The notes under the pieces: model-generated | Told to the model about the DNA's origin: nothing | The model's database searches: none | What the model saw: only the letters and a program-made list of their open reading frames with translations | Program-made: the position numbers and the translations under genes | Shown here: positions 33,221 to 44,462 of the stretch, piece by piece | Layout: each line of letters opens with the position of its first letter | Numbering within the stretch: the first letter of the stretch is position 1 | Assembly: GCA_002270565.1 (NCBI GenBank) | Contig: NQMI01000047.1 | Location: 200,044 to 264,043 of the forward strand | Direction of reading: 5' to 3' | DNA from: Stenocarpella maydis | Lineage: Eukaryota > Ascomycota > Sordariomycetes > Diaporthales > Diaporthaceae | Length of the DNA: 64,000 bases

Positions 33221-33228
33221 GTGATGAT
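33221..33228 (+). repeat. Target-site duplication, right
   Basis: GTGATGAT, identical to 30195-30202. Confidence 0.85.
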
Positions 33229-33930
33229 TACGTTTCAACACACAGGTCAGACGATATCAAAAGCTGCGGTTGGTTGTTTCGGGACCAATCAGAGTACAGC
33301 CGAGCCCACCCAGCGTGACTCATCTCACACCGAGGTTACTTGTGTAACAGAAAAACAAATGAGGGAAGGCCTGTCAGCTTTCAATAGCTTTCGTGCTCCA
33401 AGCTTGTCGAGCAGCCCATCACAACATTGAAGCTGCCTCATCATATCAAACGATCTGAGCTCCGGATCCGGCGGAAGGTTTGAGATCCTGGCGAAGTCCA
33501 AGACGAACCATTTCATGACGCACTTTCACAGTCAGCAGCGGTGCGACCCGAAAATCTTGAAAACCATCAAACGGCCCACGGGCTAGCGCTGTGGGCTGCC
33601 TTAGCAGGCCAACCCTGTTGGCCAGTCGTCAAGTGATCCTGCGGATTGAACGGCTTAATGTGGACGTTAGTACGGATACTTTGCGCGGAAGTGGCTTTCC
33701 AGAAAGGGAAGTGGACCGCACCACAAGCGACCCACACCCCCAGAACTTCAACCACCAACAACATATGCACAGGCATTCCTGCGAGACTGTGGGCACAAAT
33801 AAGAGGACTGCAAGTATCTGTCTAGCCTTCGATAAAGAAAAAATGGTTACATCCAAAAATCAAGGCCACCCCGGTCTGTCTAGCCCTAACGCTGGTTCCA
33901 AAAATCGAGGCGCAAGAATACAACACTGAT
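33229..33930. other. Intergenic between MULE and P450-1, no gene
   Basis: Balanced composition with overlapping short frames on both strands, none recognisable. Probably the 3' flank of P450-1 and the old host sequence into which the MULE inserted. Confidence 0.45.
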
Positions 33931-35820
33931 CTAAGTTGGGAGGGATCCAACAGCCTTCTCGTATGATGGGGGCTGAGTAGAATCTACTTCGCGAAGGAGA
34001 ACGTCGAAGTTTTTCTGGTAGAAAATTCCATAACATTGACTAGACCACGGTTTGTGCGGGTTGGCAATACTGATGTCGAAATTTCTGATAAGCTAGAGAA
34101 GGTTGAAGACTGTGAGTCAGTACAATTCGACCAACGCGTTCCCCGGGGGCAGGACGATAATGCGAAAAATTTACCTCGAAGACGACCTTCGTGATTTCGA
34201 GCATAGCCATGGAAACTCCCAAGCATCTCGTGGAACCATGTCCAAAAATCAATGAATGTGTCTGGTACATGGGTTGTAGTTTATAGACGTCATCTGTCAA
34301 CCATCGCTCCGGGCGGTAAAGGTCAGCATCCTCCCCATAAACGGCCTTGTTCAGCTGCACACCCCAAGCGTTAAGCCCCACAAACGTGCCTCCAGGCAGG
34401 CGGAAGCGACCAACCACGTCCCCCTCCGGAGGGACCACACGTTCCCGGAGCTGGCTCAGAGGTGGAAACTTCCGCAGGCCCTCAAGAACACAAGCTTGCA
34501 AGTATACGAGCTGCTTGGCTTCGGCATCTTGTATGGGGTTAGAGATGTCTCCTTTTCCCACAACCCGGCGGATCTCAGAACGAAGGGTGTCGTAGACTGT
34601 GGGGTTTGTGACTATGCATAAGAGAGTGCTCTGAATGGAAGTCGAGGTTGTGTCAGAGCCGGCCACCCTGTTGTCCATGGTCATTAAGATGTGGTGCACA
34701 GGGTGCATGGGAGAGGCGATACTCACAGTGCAATGATGAGCTCCGAATTGATCTGTTCTTTGGGCATTCCTCGTTGTAGCAGAGAGCTTACGACGTCTTT
34801 TCTTTTGCCTCCTACCTCAGCCCTCTTCGCAACAACATCGTGCACAATCTTTTATTTCTGCGTCAGTGGATATCATGGAGATCGGAAATATATTGACTCA
34901 CCCCCATAAGCCTCCCAACACCACTCGTGTCACATGGTTTCGGGAAGAGCATTCTCCTCAAAAACGGGACTTTTGCCAACTGGAACATGATTGTGTTCAG
35001 CTCCAGAAAGACCGAGAAGTATTGACATGCCTTGTTTCCGGCTTCCACAGTCTCGAGGAGGCGGTAAATATCCCTATTGTTTCTCACGCATCCAATCTCC
35101 TCGCCAAGACAAACTTTGGTTATGATGTCGACAGTTAAGAACTGTATTTTTTTGCCAATATCGCAGTAGACCTTATCAGGTGTTGCAAGGTGTTTCCGTA
35201 ACGAATCCAACCAGCCGAGGACTAGCTGATCTATGATGGGCTCCATCTCTGCGACTGAAGTGCCTGAAAACTGTGTGCTATGTTAGCCAACATTCAGTCT
35301 TGTGCAAGATTGGAATCTCACACTCGGCGCCAGCTTGGCGCGTATCTTGCTGTGTCGATTGACATCGCGCTCTGAGACGATATTGGGGATATGCGGGTCG
35401 ATTCGGACAGAATCGAACCAAGGCCCGCGTACGTATCCTGACCTTACAGTGAGAATTCGGCGGGTAATATCAGGGTCATCAGTGATGACGTGGTTAGGGC
35501 CAATCCGGGTGACAGGCCCTGCGATAGCAAGTCAGCATTACTTTATTCCCAAACAGACGAGTATTTTCAGGCGGCTACTTACCGAATTTCTCATTGGCTT
35601 CATTCCATATCTCATGAGATCTGCCGGACGCCAGCGCTTTTGCTATCCACAGCCGCGACCATCGCGCCAAGCGGGGCCCTGGCACCCCAGCTAGGCGCGG
35701 TTTCAACCGCCATGCAAGTCGGGTCCAAAAGCTGAGTTGGAATATTATGCATGCGAGGAAAAGGCAGCAAGCTACTGCAGTGTGTTGAAAAAGCAGGAAA
35801 AACGGTGAAAACGAAGTCAT
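33931..35820 (-). CDS. Cytochrome P450 monooxygenase 1
   Basis: Six exons: 35820-35583, 35518-35322, 35270-34902, 34848-34727, 34667-34175 and 34092-33931, joining in frame to 526 residues. N-terminal membrane anchor (about residues 5-32), hinge GVPGPRLARW, substrate-region text typical of fungal class-II P450s (FGPVTRIGPNHVITDDPD, RGPWFDSVRIDPH, NIVSERD), I-helix ALVAGSDTTST with acid-Thr pair, K-helix EGLR, YRPERW, and heme loop FGHGSTRCLG with Cys457. The end HKPWSSQCYGIFYQKNF is also family-typical. Closest in style to pisatin-demethylase-like P450s. ER-anchored, needs a P450 reductase. Divergent from the 7TM gene with 718 bases between. The exon 4 acceptor (AATAAAAG) is weak and is chosen because the nearer CAG would run into a stop. 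Confidence 0.88.
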
Positions 35821-36538
35821 TTTGACTGTATGAACAAGTGGCATGTTCGTTCCAGTTCCTGAACAAGAGCTGGGGTGCTCTGACAAGTATTTAAGACCGC
35901 AGAGTGACAGTCTGACTTTGCAAACATTTGTGGTGTTTGTAGTCTGCGATGGCAAGGCTCCAAGTCCTAGCTGCGCGTATGGGGCGAACATGCTCCGATT
36001 GATTCAGGCATGCTCTTTTCTTTCGGCCCCCATAATACCAGTCCGCACCAAATTTTCACCTGTAAGCCCAATGTAACCCACAACCAACAACCAAAAACCA
36101 ACAACCAACAACCAAAAACCAACAACCAACAACCGAAGTGTCCACGGGGTCCTCCGAAATCTTACCCTCCCTTCCACCTTCCCACCATCAACGCAAAGAG
36201 GCCGGAGTGATGAAGTGGGGGGTATCCTGGCGGTAGTGCAGATTCCAAAGTACATGGGTACCTGATTATTCGCGCTGGGCATTATTCTATATTGGGATTA
36301 CATGCTGCAACAAGAGAGCCAACGCATCGACCCCTCCCACCCAACCCACCCAGCCATGGTGTCATCTCACATACAAATAGACCATGATGGCCTTGCTCAC
36401 ACTCTCCCTACTTCAATATTCCCAGTCGGGCCCAACTGTATCTTTGCCTACTGAATTGTGGAATATTATTCCTCTAAGGTCATCTTAATACCAGTACTAT
36501 CGATCCTATCACTGGCTTTTTCCTTTACTGTGTCAAAG
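35821..36538. promoter_or_regulatory. Divergent promoter region of P450-1 and the 7TM gene
   Basis: 718 bases between two divergent start codons. Contains a short minisatellite at 36078-36133 and TACCTGATTA near 36258. No TATA or named factor site can be assigned with confidence. Confidence 0.4.
36078..36133 (+). repeat. Minisatellite of AACCAACAACCAAAA units
   Basis: CAACAACCAAAAACCAA and shorter forms repeat about three times in the divergent promoter, with no G on this strand. Confidence 0.75.
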
Positions 36539-38051
36539 ATGGACTCCGCAACACTTGGGCAGTACTTGGGTTACCCGATCCAGCCGCCGCCGGCAGGAGT
36601 GGTTCCCAACTTTGTCAACCCCGAATCCACGGCCTATCAGGTGTATATCACCGCGGGTGTATGCCTTACTTTAATGACAGTCTTTCCATTGATGCGGTTT
36701 GTGTCTAAGATGAAACTTAGCACAAAAACTATCAACGTTGATGAGAGTGAGTAAGCCGAAAAACGACGTTTCAACTTGATACAGCTGACTCAGAAGTGAT
36801 TCAGTCGTTTTTGTGACTGGACTGGTAGGAAGCCAAAGGCGTTTCGCAACTCCAGTCTTCAGAAAGAAACAAAAACTGACTTGGCCAGTTCCTTTGTTAT
36901 CTCTTCATCTCTATGACTGTAGCATGTAGGGTCCAGCATCAATCTTAACTTCAAACTGTGTACAAGCTAAGTCTTCCCAGGTGTTTCTGGAAGTGCGTTT
37001 GGGAGGCATTCTTGGGATGTCTTGCTGGGTGCCTTTACCAAGTCGCAGCTTGTGGTAAGTTTGCTCCCAGGCCGTATTGACATCAACTATAAAAGCTAAC
37101 CAACCAGCTATCACTCCTTGTTGAGATTTTCGGGCCCTTAGCAATCGGTTCCGTGAAGATATCCGTCCTGATACTTTACTTACAGATCTTCGATGTTTTG
37201 AGATGGATGCGCGTTATGTGCATCGTTGGTATTGTCGCTATTGTGTCTTACCACGTAGCAATTTCCGTTGCCTTTGCTGTCATGTGCGCTCCCAGTACAG
37301 GTTCCTCGCAGATTGATTTCCTAGCGGCTTTCATTTCTGATACCTGCACTCGCACAAGATCCATCATCGTGATTCAGGGCGTTGGCAATGTTGTCACAGA
37401 CGTCTTCCTTGTCATTCTTCCTCTTCCGGCCGTCTGGAATTTGCAGATGCCTCTCAAACGCAAGATCGCCGTCTCTTCTATGTTTTTAGTTGGTTTCTGG
37501 TAAGTATAACGATTCAACTCCATTCATGGGACCCTTGGTCTGATATGACGCAGCGCCTGCGCGTCTAGCATCATCGCCCTTGTATACCGGGTGCAGTACT
37601 TTACAGCCGGCGATGACAATACTCGTCTCGTGGTCCCACTCTGGGCAACAGCGTATGATCCATCTATCATCTACGACATATGATTTGCTGAAATGTTTTC
37701 CCTAGCATGGCCGAAGAAGCAGCCGCTGTCATGATCTGTTGCATGCCAGCCACAGCCGCGCTCTTTAAATCAGCAAAGGCACCGATACGGTCCTGGCTGT
37801 CCTCCTTGAGCGGGCGGGCATTGCATCTTACCAGCTCGTACCGTACCGAAAAGCCCCGATCAGCCAGCCAGTCCAGCCTCAACCGCAGCAATCAAAACGA
37901 TTGGAATGCTGCCGACTTACATCCTCAACAAAGACAGCATATCACTTGGATTAATACAGAAAACGATGCTTACTCATTGCAGCAGCTGAACCACCAGCGG
38001 ATGCCTCGCAATGAAGGCGTTTGGAAGAGGACCGAAGTCCAAGTCAGGTGA
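36539..38051 (+). CDS. Rhodopsin-domain 7TM membrane protein (Pth11-like without CFEM)
   Basis: Clear exons are 36539-36746 (MDSATLGQYLGYP, PPPAGVVPNFVNPES, TM1), 37126-37499, 37554-37652 and 37706-38051. Another exon must include about 36980-37054 (GSAFGRHSWDVLLGAFTKSQLV). The text IGSVKISVLILYLQIF, VTDVFLVILPLPAVWNLQMPLKRKI and PLWATAMAEEAAAVMICCMPA is characteristic of the fungal rhodopsin-like domain. The region 36747-36980, where TM2 should be, does not give a convincing exon, so the model is incomplete or the gene is damaged there. The C-tail is polar and cytoplasmic. Members of this broad family are mostly uncharacterised; some act as receptors. It is the only non-P450 in the group. 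Start at 36539 is the first ATG matching the family N-terminus. Confidence 0.75.
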
Positions 38052-38471
38052 ACATCAACCACCGGTGAAAGGCATGGCTGGGGAGAGGGGCAAGAACGGG
38101 TAACACATTTCGGGGTTCTCCTCAGGACTACAATTTGACACGCCTGATTTCATGTACAACGGCTATGCGCTCAACTCCAGAGCCACCTCATGACTGGCAG
38201 TACTTCTACTTTCCTTTCCACAATAGCGATTCCATTATATCATTATCACGCCTTAAATGAACTCCACCAGCATTTAATAAGTACCTTTGGAGCAGTGAAA
38301 AGTCATTTTTGGCACGACAAGTTGTACTAAATACACTATATCAAATATCGAATAACTGTAAGCATGAGTCTATTGCTGATTTCTGAGATTTGACACATTC
38401 ATAGTCTAGCCATGCGTACCATGTGGTACGATATAACGTCTGCATGACCTCTTTGCTGATCCTTCAATTTA
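38052..38471. other. Convergent intergenic region
   Basis: 420 bases between the stops of the 7TM gene and P450-2. AT-rich in the middle. Expected to hold both polyadenylation regions; none was pinned down. Confidence 0.5.
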
Positions 38472-40134
38472 CTAAGACCCTGTCTTCCCAGGCGGTACAC
38501 TCACCTCACATCTCTTGATTGACAGTGTCGCCGCTGGTGGTGGGATGATATTATACTCGATCCACACATTGTCTGGCCTCTTCACCAAAGGCTTCACCTC
38601 ATAGTCTAGGAGCACGCGGACCATGAGGATTTTGATAAGATCCACGGCAAAGAAACGACCAGGACATGCATGCTTTCCAATACCCCAGGCGGCAAAATTT
38701 TGATCTGTCTCTGCCGCAGAAGCCTGAACTGCGCCGGCGAGCTCCCCACCAGGATGAGAAAATGCTCGTAAGAAACGCTTGGGCACAAAATCAAAGGGCT
38801 TGGGATATACAGACTCATCATGATGCAATCCCCACCCAGAAACGCACACCGTTACGCCGCATGAGAGATGTTGTCCATTTGGTAAGGCGCATCCATCAGG
38901 ATGCACGACTTTCCGACTCATCGCCTTGGGCACAAGTCCCCATAAGCGCAGACTCTCACGCATTGCACTATCGAGCTGAACCATCTGTTTCAGCCGTGCC
39001 CGGTTCCATGTCTCCTTCCAGTATTTGCAGCTGGCGAGAGCCTCGTCGCGAAGGAGTGAAGTTGTTGCCGATTGAGAGAAAACATCAAGGAGTAAGTTAC
39101 AGGTCGTCAACGTTGAAGTATGTATGCCGGCAAAATTCAGTGCTAAAATCCGCCGGCTGAGAAAGTCTGGCGTACGCTCGAGAGAGGTGATGGGGTATGA
39201 AGTCGAGTTGGACACAAGCCATGAGCTGAAGAGATCCGAGGACGCGGAGTCTCTGCTGCAGACAAGGCGTGAGAAGATGGGGAGCAGGTGCTTGGAGCAT
39301 CTTGAGTAAGTTATCTTGATTGGTATTGTGCAGACGGTGGAAATCGGACGTTTGAGCCAGCTCGGAAAGAGATTCATGAAAAGACCGCAAGTTGACACTT
39401 GGGTGACGTAGCGGATTGAGTCTTCAATATATTCGTAATCTCGACCTTTTGAAATATCAGCGTATTGAACCTGCGCCAACACATTGGTATACTTGGCCTA
39501 CAGATGTCTCCCACCAAGATTCGGTTTATTGCCCGGGCAACCACACGGCGAATGGTGAAGTCCAGATTGACCTCCTTCCACTCCTCGGTATCTGTTCCCC
39601 ATAATTCCTCCAGCGCTAGTCCTACCTCATCCCAGATAGAACCTGCAATACGATCCAGATGAGCAGTGAGCTCACGACGGATGAGTGGTTCGTGGACAGG
39701 GTTCAGTCCGATTTCAGGGCGTAGAAATGTCTCTGGGATATTCAATGCGTCCATCTGTGCCCATTTGGCGCTGAGATGACTCTCCGGTTGGGATTGAAGC
39801 CATGATAACATTGATGGCGGAAGAAGGATGCTATTTCCAAAGATGCCACGCAAAATGTAAGGCTTGTTGTCATCGAGTTGCTGGAAGGAAAACACCTTGA
39901 TTAGCTTCTGTCGACCTCCAACAGACATCTTCTTCATCTGATACATACCTTTTGATAGGCTCGGTACAAAATTTGCTTCCCTTGAAACAGACTCTCCCAG
40001 GGCCCAAGAATAGACTGGCATGTGTTTCCAGCAGAGGAGAGCCTAGGAAATGACCAACCTCGCCCGAACAAAGCCCAGATGCACAGCGCACATACCAAAG
40101 CAACAAGGCTCTCGATGCTGACGGCACGAATCAT
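38472..40134 (-). CDS. Cytochrome P450 2 (CYP68/ent-kaurene-oxidase style), probable frameshift
   Basis: Exon 1 is 40134-39949 with a membrane anchor (VSIESLVALVCALCIWALF). Exon 2 starts at about 39907 after a short intron and runs RGIFGNSILLPPSMLSWLQSQPESHLS, NPVHEPLIRRELT and ARAINRILVGDICR. From about 39495 the matching text continues in the next frame (KYTNVLAQVQYADIS) and stays open to the stop at 38472. Motifs: I-helix LNFAGIHTSTLT, K-helix MRESLRLWG, heme loop WGIGKHACPGRFF. The AGIHTS and GKHACPGRFFA forms are typical of fungal P450s that oxidise terpenoids and related compounds; the substrate here is unknown. About 535 residues. The frame change needs one base or an unusual intron, so it may be a pseudogene or a sequence error. 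A 43-base GTGGGA..GCGCAG intron would restore the frame but would delete the conserved CR region. Confidence 0.78.
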
Positions 40135-40710
40135 TTTGACAAACACAGCAACAACTACAAAGAGTCTCAGAGTCGAAGTTAGGCTTGACAATCAAACTTC
40201 TCAGATGTAGCAAAGCGAATGCGGTGGTTCAGCAGGGCAGCCCAATATCATTTCTTTCAGGTATCTGCGAGTGTAGTGTTTGCTGAAGGTACATAAGCAC
40301 TAGTTGTCACTTGCAGATCGGCAGAGACTAATTAGCCTTACCCCTGGTGTCGTTCTATAGTAGATACCTAGGTACTATGTAGAATACATGTTGTCAAGGG
40401 GCCTGTTACAATTTTGGGGCTGAATACGACTGCAACCTCGGGTTAGCGGCTTCATTTCCCGAACACACAAAGTACGTAAGTATGGTACTTAAGTACCTAA
40501 GTATGCAGCAAAGCTGTGTCCTGGGCCTGTTGGACCCCACTTTTCCCGCGTTGGCCCCTCCCCCCCCCAGGAAGAAGTCGGGCATGTCTTTCAGGACCGT
40601 GGCTATGCGGCTTACGGCTTGGACATGAACCCTCCTATCGTCCGCCCTTCCAAAACAATTTCTACCATTCTCACCATCCATTAACCCATTCCTCTCTCAC
40701 CATCGCCAAC
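40135..40710. promoter_or_regulatory. Divergent promoter of P450-2 and P450-3
   Basis: 576 bases between two start codons. Contains a perfect 14-base palindrome GGTACTTAAGTACC at 40484-40497, a 10-base palindrome TACCTAGGTA at 40365-40374 and several related TACCTAAGTA-type pieces. Runs of C precede the P450-3 start region (about 40557-40568). Shared control of the two P450s is inferred. Confidence 0.5.
40484..40497. promoter_or_regulatory. Palindrome in divergent P450 promoter
   Basis: GGTACTTAAGTACC, perfect inverted symmetry, with GTACGTAAGTAT beside it. A candidate dimer-binding site. Confidence 0.35.
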
Positions 40711-42616
40711 ATGCTCTTCTCTGCTAACGATCCCACATTCCTCCTCGTGTCCATTGGCATCATCACTGTTACCTACCTCGGTGCCCGAAAGATGTTCGGC
40801 CATGACCCTCGCGAACCGCCTCTGGCGCCACAGTCAATTCCAATTGTCGGCCACATGCTTGGACTGTCACGGTCCAAGTTCAACTACTATGTTGATCTCA
40901 GGTGAGCTAGAGTCCCTCCTTGTCCGCATCCACATGACGAACTCGAACTAAATGTACCAGTCAGCAGACTAGCTCCCCAATCTTCACTATGTCTCTACCG
41001 GGACAGAAGATGGTAAGTGACTTCATGTCACTTTCCTAGTCCCATAAGCATAAACACCCACCATTCTCATAGCTTGTCTTACTGCCGGTCCTTTATTCTT
41101 CGTTCGCTTGCAGTTTAAGAACCAAGCTGTGCCCAATTACGCCCCTAACTCGAATGGACCTTCTTCCTCAGTGATCTCATAACTAACCCAAGCATTGAAG
41201 TATGTGGTGACCAAGCCGGAGCTCATCCAAACGGTGCAGAAGCAGCACAAGATTCTCGCGTTTCCGCCTATAGAAGCCAAATTTGCATCCACGGTCTGTG
41301 GATCAAGCCCTGAGGCCAAGGCAATCTTGGCCAAAAACGTCAACGGTGATGATGGGGATTTTGGCCTCTCCATGGAGTCTTACAGCGCGATGAGAGCCGC
41401 GCTCAAGCCCGGCTCGCAGCTGGACGATATGAATCGCTCCATGATCCGGGAGATTGCGAAGACGCTGGACATCCTGCAGCCGGCCAAGGCAGAGTCCAAG
41501 AAGATCGGTATGTATACCTGGCTGAGGGACGCCATCACAACAGCAACCACGCGGTCTGTTTACGGACCCATGAACCCATATGATGATAAGGCTATCGCCG
41601 ATGCTTTTTGGTAAGTTAGGACTCCCTTATGTGGACAAGCTCACAGAAGCTTGTAAGGTTTACTCACTAACTTGCGCATCTCCAGGCAATTTGAAAGCGG
41701 CCTCATGGCGATCCTGGTCGGCTTTCTCCCATCAATTACAGCTCGTAAGCCTATAGCGGCTCGGACCAAGGTTGCAAAGGCCTTCGAGGCATACTACAAA
41801 GCTGGCGGTATAGAGACAGCCTCGGCTCTCGCTAAGAAACGGTATCAAGCTGAGGTCGACAACGACGTTCCATTGGAAGACATCGCCCGTTACGAGGTTG
41901 GAGGTTCGATTGCTATTCTAGTCAACACTGCACCTGCAGCTTTCTGGACCTTGCTTTTGTTCTTTTCTCACCCAGACCTTCTTAGCGAGATCAGGAAAGA
42001 GATTGATGCCTGCACAAAGACAACAAACACGAACGAATCTACAGTCAAGTCTATTGACATAACCACCTTAAAAGAGGGCTGTCCTCTGCTGCTGTCTTCT
42101 TACCAAGAGGTTCTGCGATACACTTCGATGGGAACATCCGTGCGCGAGGTCATGGAGGACACGTACCTAGACCAGTGGCTACTCAAGAAAGGCGCCATGC
42201 TGCAGATGCCGAGCCGCATTATTCATCAGGATGCCAGTCTCTGGGGCGCCAATGTTGCTGAATTCAACCCACGCCGGTTTCTACCGGGGCAGAATGACCG
42301 CCCACGCGACGTCTGCTTCCGTGCATTCGGTGGTGGCAAGACGCTCTGCCCTGGCCGGCACTTCGCTACCAATGAGATCCTCGCTGTCGTTGCAGTCTTC
42401 ATAGCAAGGCTGGACATGGTCCCTGTTGGGGGAGAATGGAAGCACCCGACTACAGCGAACACCAATGTTGCCGCGGTCGTTATGGAGCCAGACAATGATA
42501 TTGAAGTCGAAATTAAGACGCGGGAAGGATTCGAGGGCATGAAGTGGCAAATTGGACTTCATAGCTCGGAGAAAATCTTTGCCATGGTTACGGAGGACAA
42601 CGCAGAGACAGATTAG
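40711..42616 (+). CDS. Cytochrome P450 3 (CYP7/CYP8 prostacyclin-synthase-like fold)
   Basis: Four exons: 40711-40901, 40961-41012, 41201-41610 and 41686-42616, joining in frame to 527 residues. N-terminal anchor (LLVSIGIITVTYLG), then PIVGHMLGL, SPIFTMSLPGQKMYVVTKPELIQ. The I-helix region reads NTAPAAFW (residues 298-305), which replaces the usual acid-Thr pair. K-helix EVLR (359-362), FNPRRFL, and heme loop AFGGGKTLCPGRHFA with Cys439. The NTxPAAFW and GGGKxLCPGRHFA forms fit CYP7/CYP8-like fungal P450s. Members of that group include sterol hydroxylases and the isomerase prostacyclin synthase, so hydroxylation or rearrangement are both possible. The 188-base intron 2 is long for this locus. 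Frame intact, no sign of RIP. Confidence 0.88.
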
Positions 42617-43025
42617 TTGATCAGGTCTCTTAAAAGAGGCCTGAAAATCAAATGGGATGAGAATGATTGACTCTTTTATTGATTTACTCAGTGATGCACT
42701 TATCTCTTGCCTACTTATACCTCTGGTGCCCTTCCTCCCAAAGAAGAGGCGGATCCCGAAGTAGTTTTTCCCGAAAGATTTACAAACGTGGGGCCTTGAA
42801 CTTATGCTCTTAGAATTGAATATTGAGATGGGACGGTCTATTAACTACTGGCGTAATAGCCGTCCCGGCCAAAAGAGTATAATATTTAATTTAAAAGAAG
42901 CTGAAATTCAAGTAGTTGATAAGCCTAGTTCGGATGGGGCAGTTATATTAAAATTACAATTTTTTAGTAGGGACAGCTATCTCAACAAGAGGTAATATAA
43001 ATATATTCTAGTAGCTATAAGTTTC
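42617..43025. other. 3' flank of P450-3 and edge of the repeat block
   Basis: The left part is P450-3 downstream sequence. From about 42780 it resembles repeat DNA and holds a hairpin at 42830-42866. The 63-codon frame at 42804-42995 has no recognised domain. Confidence 0.4.
42830..42866. repeat. Hairpin-forming inverted repeat
   Basis: GGGACGGTCTATTA and TAATAGCCGTCCC pair over 13 bases with one bulged T around a 10-base loop. Confidence 0.55.
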
Positions 43026-43617
43026 TGATGAATTTGTGCTATAGAATAGCATTCAGTTCAGCGTGTGTTTCGGCAGGGTCGCAGTGTGGTGCTCTGAGGC
43101 GAATTGGGACGATTGACAATGGTCTGGACAACTTTGTATTGAATTAAGTTGGGCTTCTGTAAGCCCTCCTTATATACCCTCCGACGTCGTCTCACCCCTG
43201 GGCACGCTGCGGTCGGCTCTGGTGCAAATTTGCAAATGCCGGAAAATTCGCCCTTCCAACACACCATCTTTGGTTCCAAGCAGCCAGCCAACCATAGCCC
43301 TAGCAATGCCCAAATTAAGTACATACAAACTTCAGAAATCAGGCTATCCAATGCACTAAGTCATATACTTTTTGGGTAAGAAATAAGGGTAATGCAGAGG
43401 TCTGAATTAAGGTGCAAATGCAGGCCAAAATAATCGACTCACGGCCACCAAACTCATCTTGCGTCACGCACGCACTGGGCGTACTTAGCGAAAATCGCCT
43501 GACTCGCAAGTCTAGGGTAACTCCTTGCTAGGAAGTCTAGGGTAACTCCTTACAACGAAGTCTAGGGTAACTCCTTGCACGGAGTACCAACGCCCTGCTG
43601 AGCGGTTCCGTTTAACA
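43026..43617 (-). repeat. LTR family 1, copy F
   Basis: 592 bases, nearly identical to copy D inverted, three tandem units. It separates the P450 island from the right-hand repeat block. Confidence 0.85.
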
Positions 43618-44462
43618 ATATTATCTAGAGTTAACAATTCCTAACTTTCTAAATTATTCTATTATTCTAGGAAGGTTAAATAATATGATTCCTTACTATT
43701 TACTATTTTGTAGAACGCTATTACTATATAACCTTATTCTTCTTATAAGGTGCAGGGCATTAAGAGCTGCAAGGTCTTAGAGAAGGCCTCCAGTTGTTAT
43801 ATTAAGTTCATTTGGTATTAGCGGTTAAAATATAATGTTTTAGAACTGAACAAATCTAAGGACCTTTTATATATCTCAGCTTAGCACTAAAAACTAGAGG
43901 ACGAGATTGAAGAGTTGGAGGAGAAGCTCCTTTATTTGCGCAAATAGAAGCGTATATAGCATAAGCGGATGTCTCGGGCTATTCGTTGGAGTTTATTAAA
44001 TTTAGATGAGTTAAATTGTGTGGAAAAGGAGGAGGTTAATGCCAAGCAGAGGCGGATCGCTAAGCAGTCCGCTGAGGTAGTTCACCAAAGTTTCACTAAG
44101 GAGGCTGGTGGGATAGTGGTATAGGAGGGATAGCTATATTCTAAGGGTGAAGTAGGAGTTTTTAATTAGAGTTCTTTAATGGATAATAGTACTAGTTAGT
44201 CTAAATTTATGGGTACTAGTAATGAGGGTAGTGAAGGAAATATGCTTGTGAGTGGCTTGTCTTAGTGCCTGATTCTTATTATTGGGAATAAAACTTATTG
44301 GATTATTGTCTGATTGGTCCTGGTCCCTGGCTGTCTTTGGTTTACTGGTTATGCTATATCATTCTTAATCTTGTTTTCTTATAACTAGTATTTGCTGAGG
44401 TGCAGGGTATAGATATTAGTATTTATTTTAGATGGGTTTTAGGTATAATTAGTATTTAGGTT
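43618..44462 (+). pseudogene. Gag-like coiled-coil ORF remnant, copy 3
   Basis: Relative of 12045-12895 in the same order. The piece between two LTR family 1 copies (F and G) starts ATATTATCTAGAGTTAA and ends at AATTAGTATTTAGG. The frame reads LEEKLLYLRK-like and LLNLDEL pieces with several stops. Confidence 0.5.

Noticed and set aside
36539..38051. Membrane-bound terpene cyclase of the Pyr4/PaxB type in the P450 group
   Set aside because: The protein text matches the fungal rhodopsin-like domain (PLPAVWNLQMPLKRKI and others), and is longer than the roughly 240-residue cyclases.
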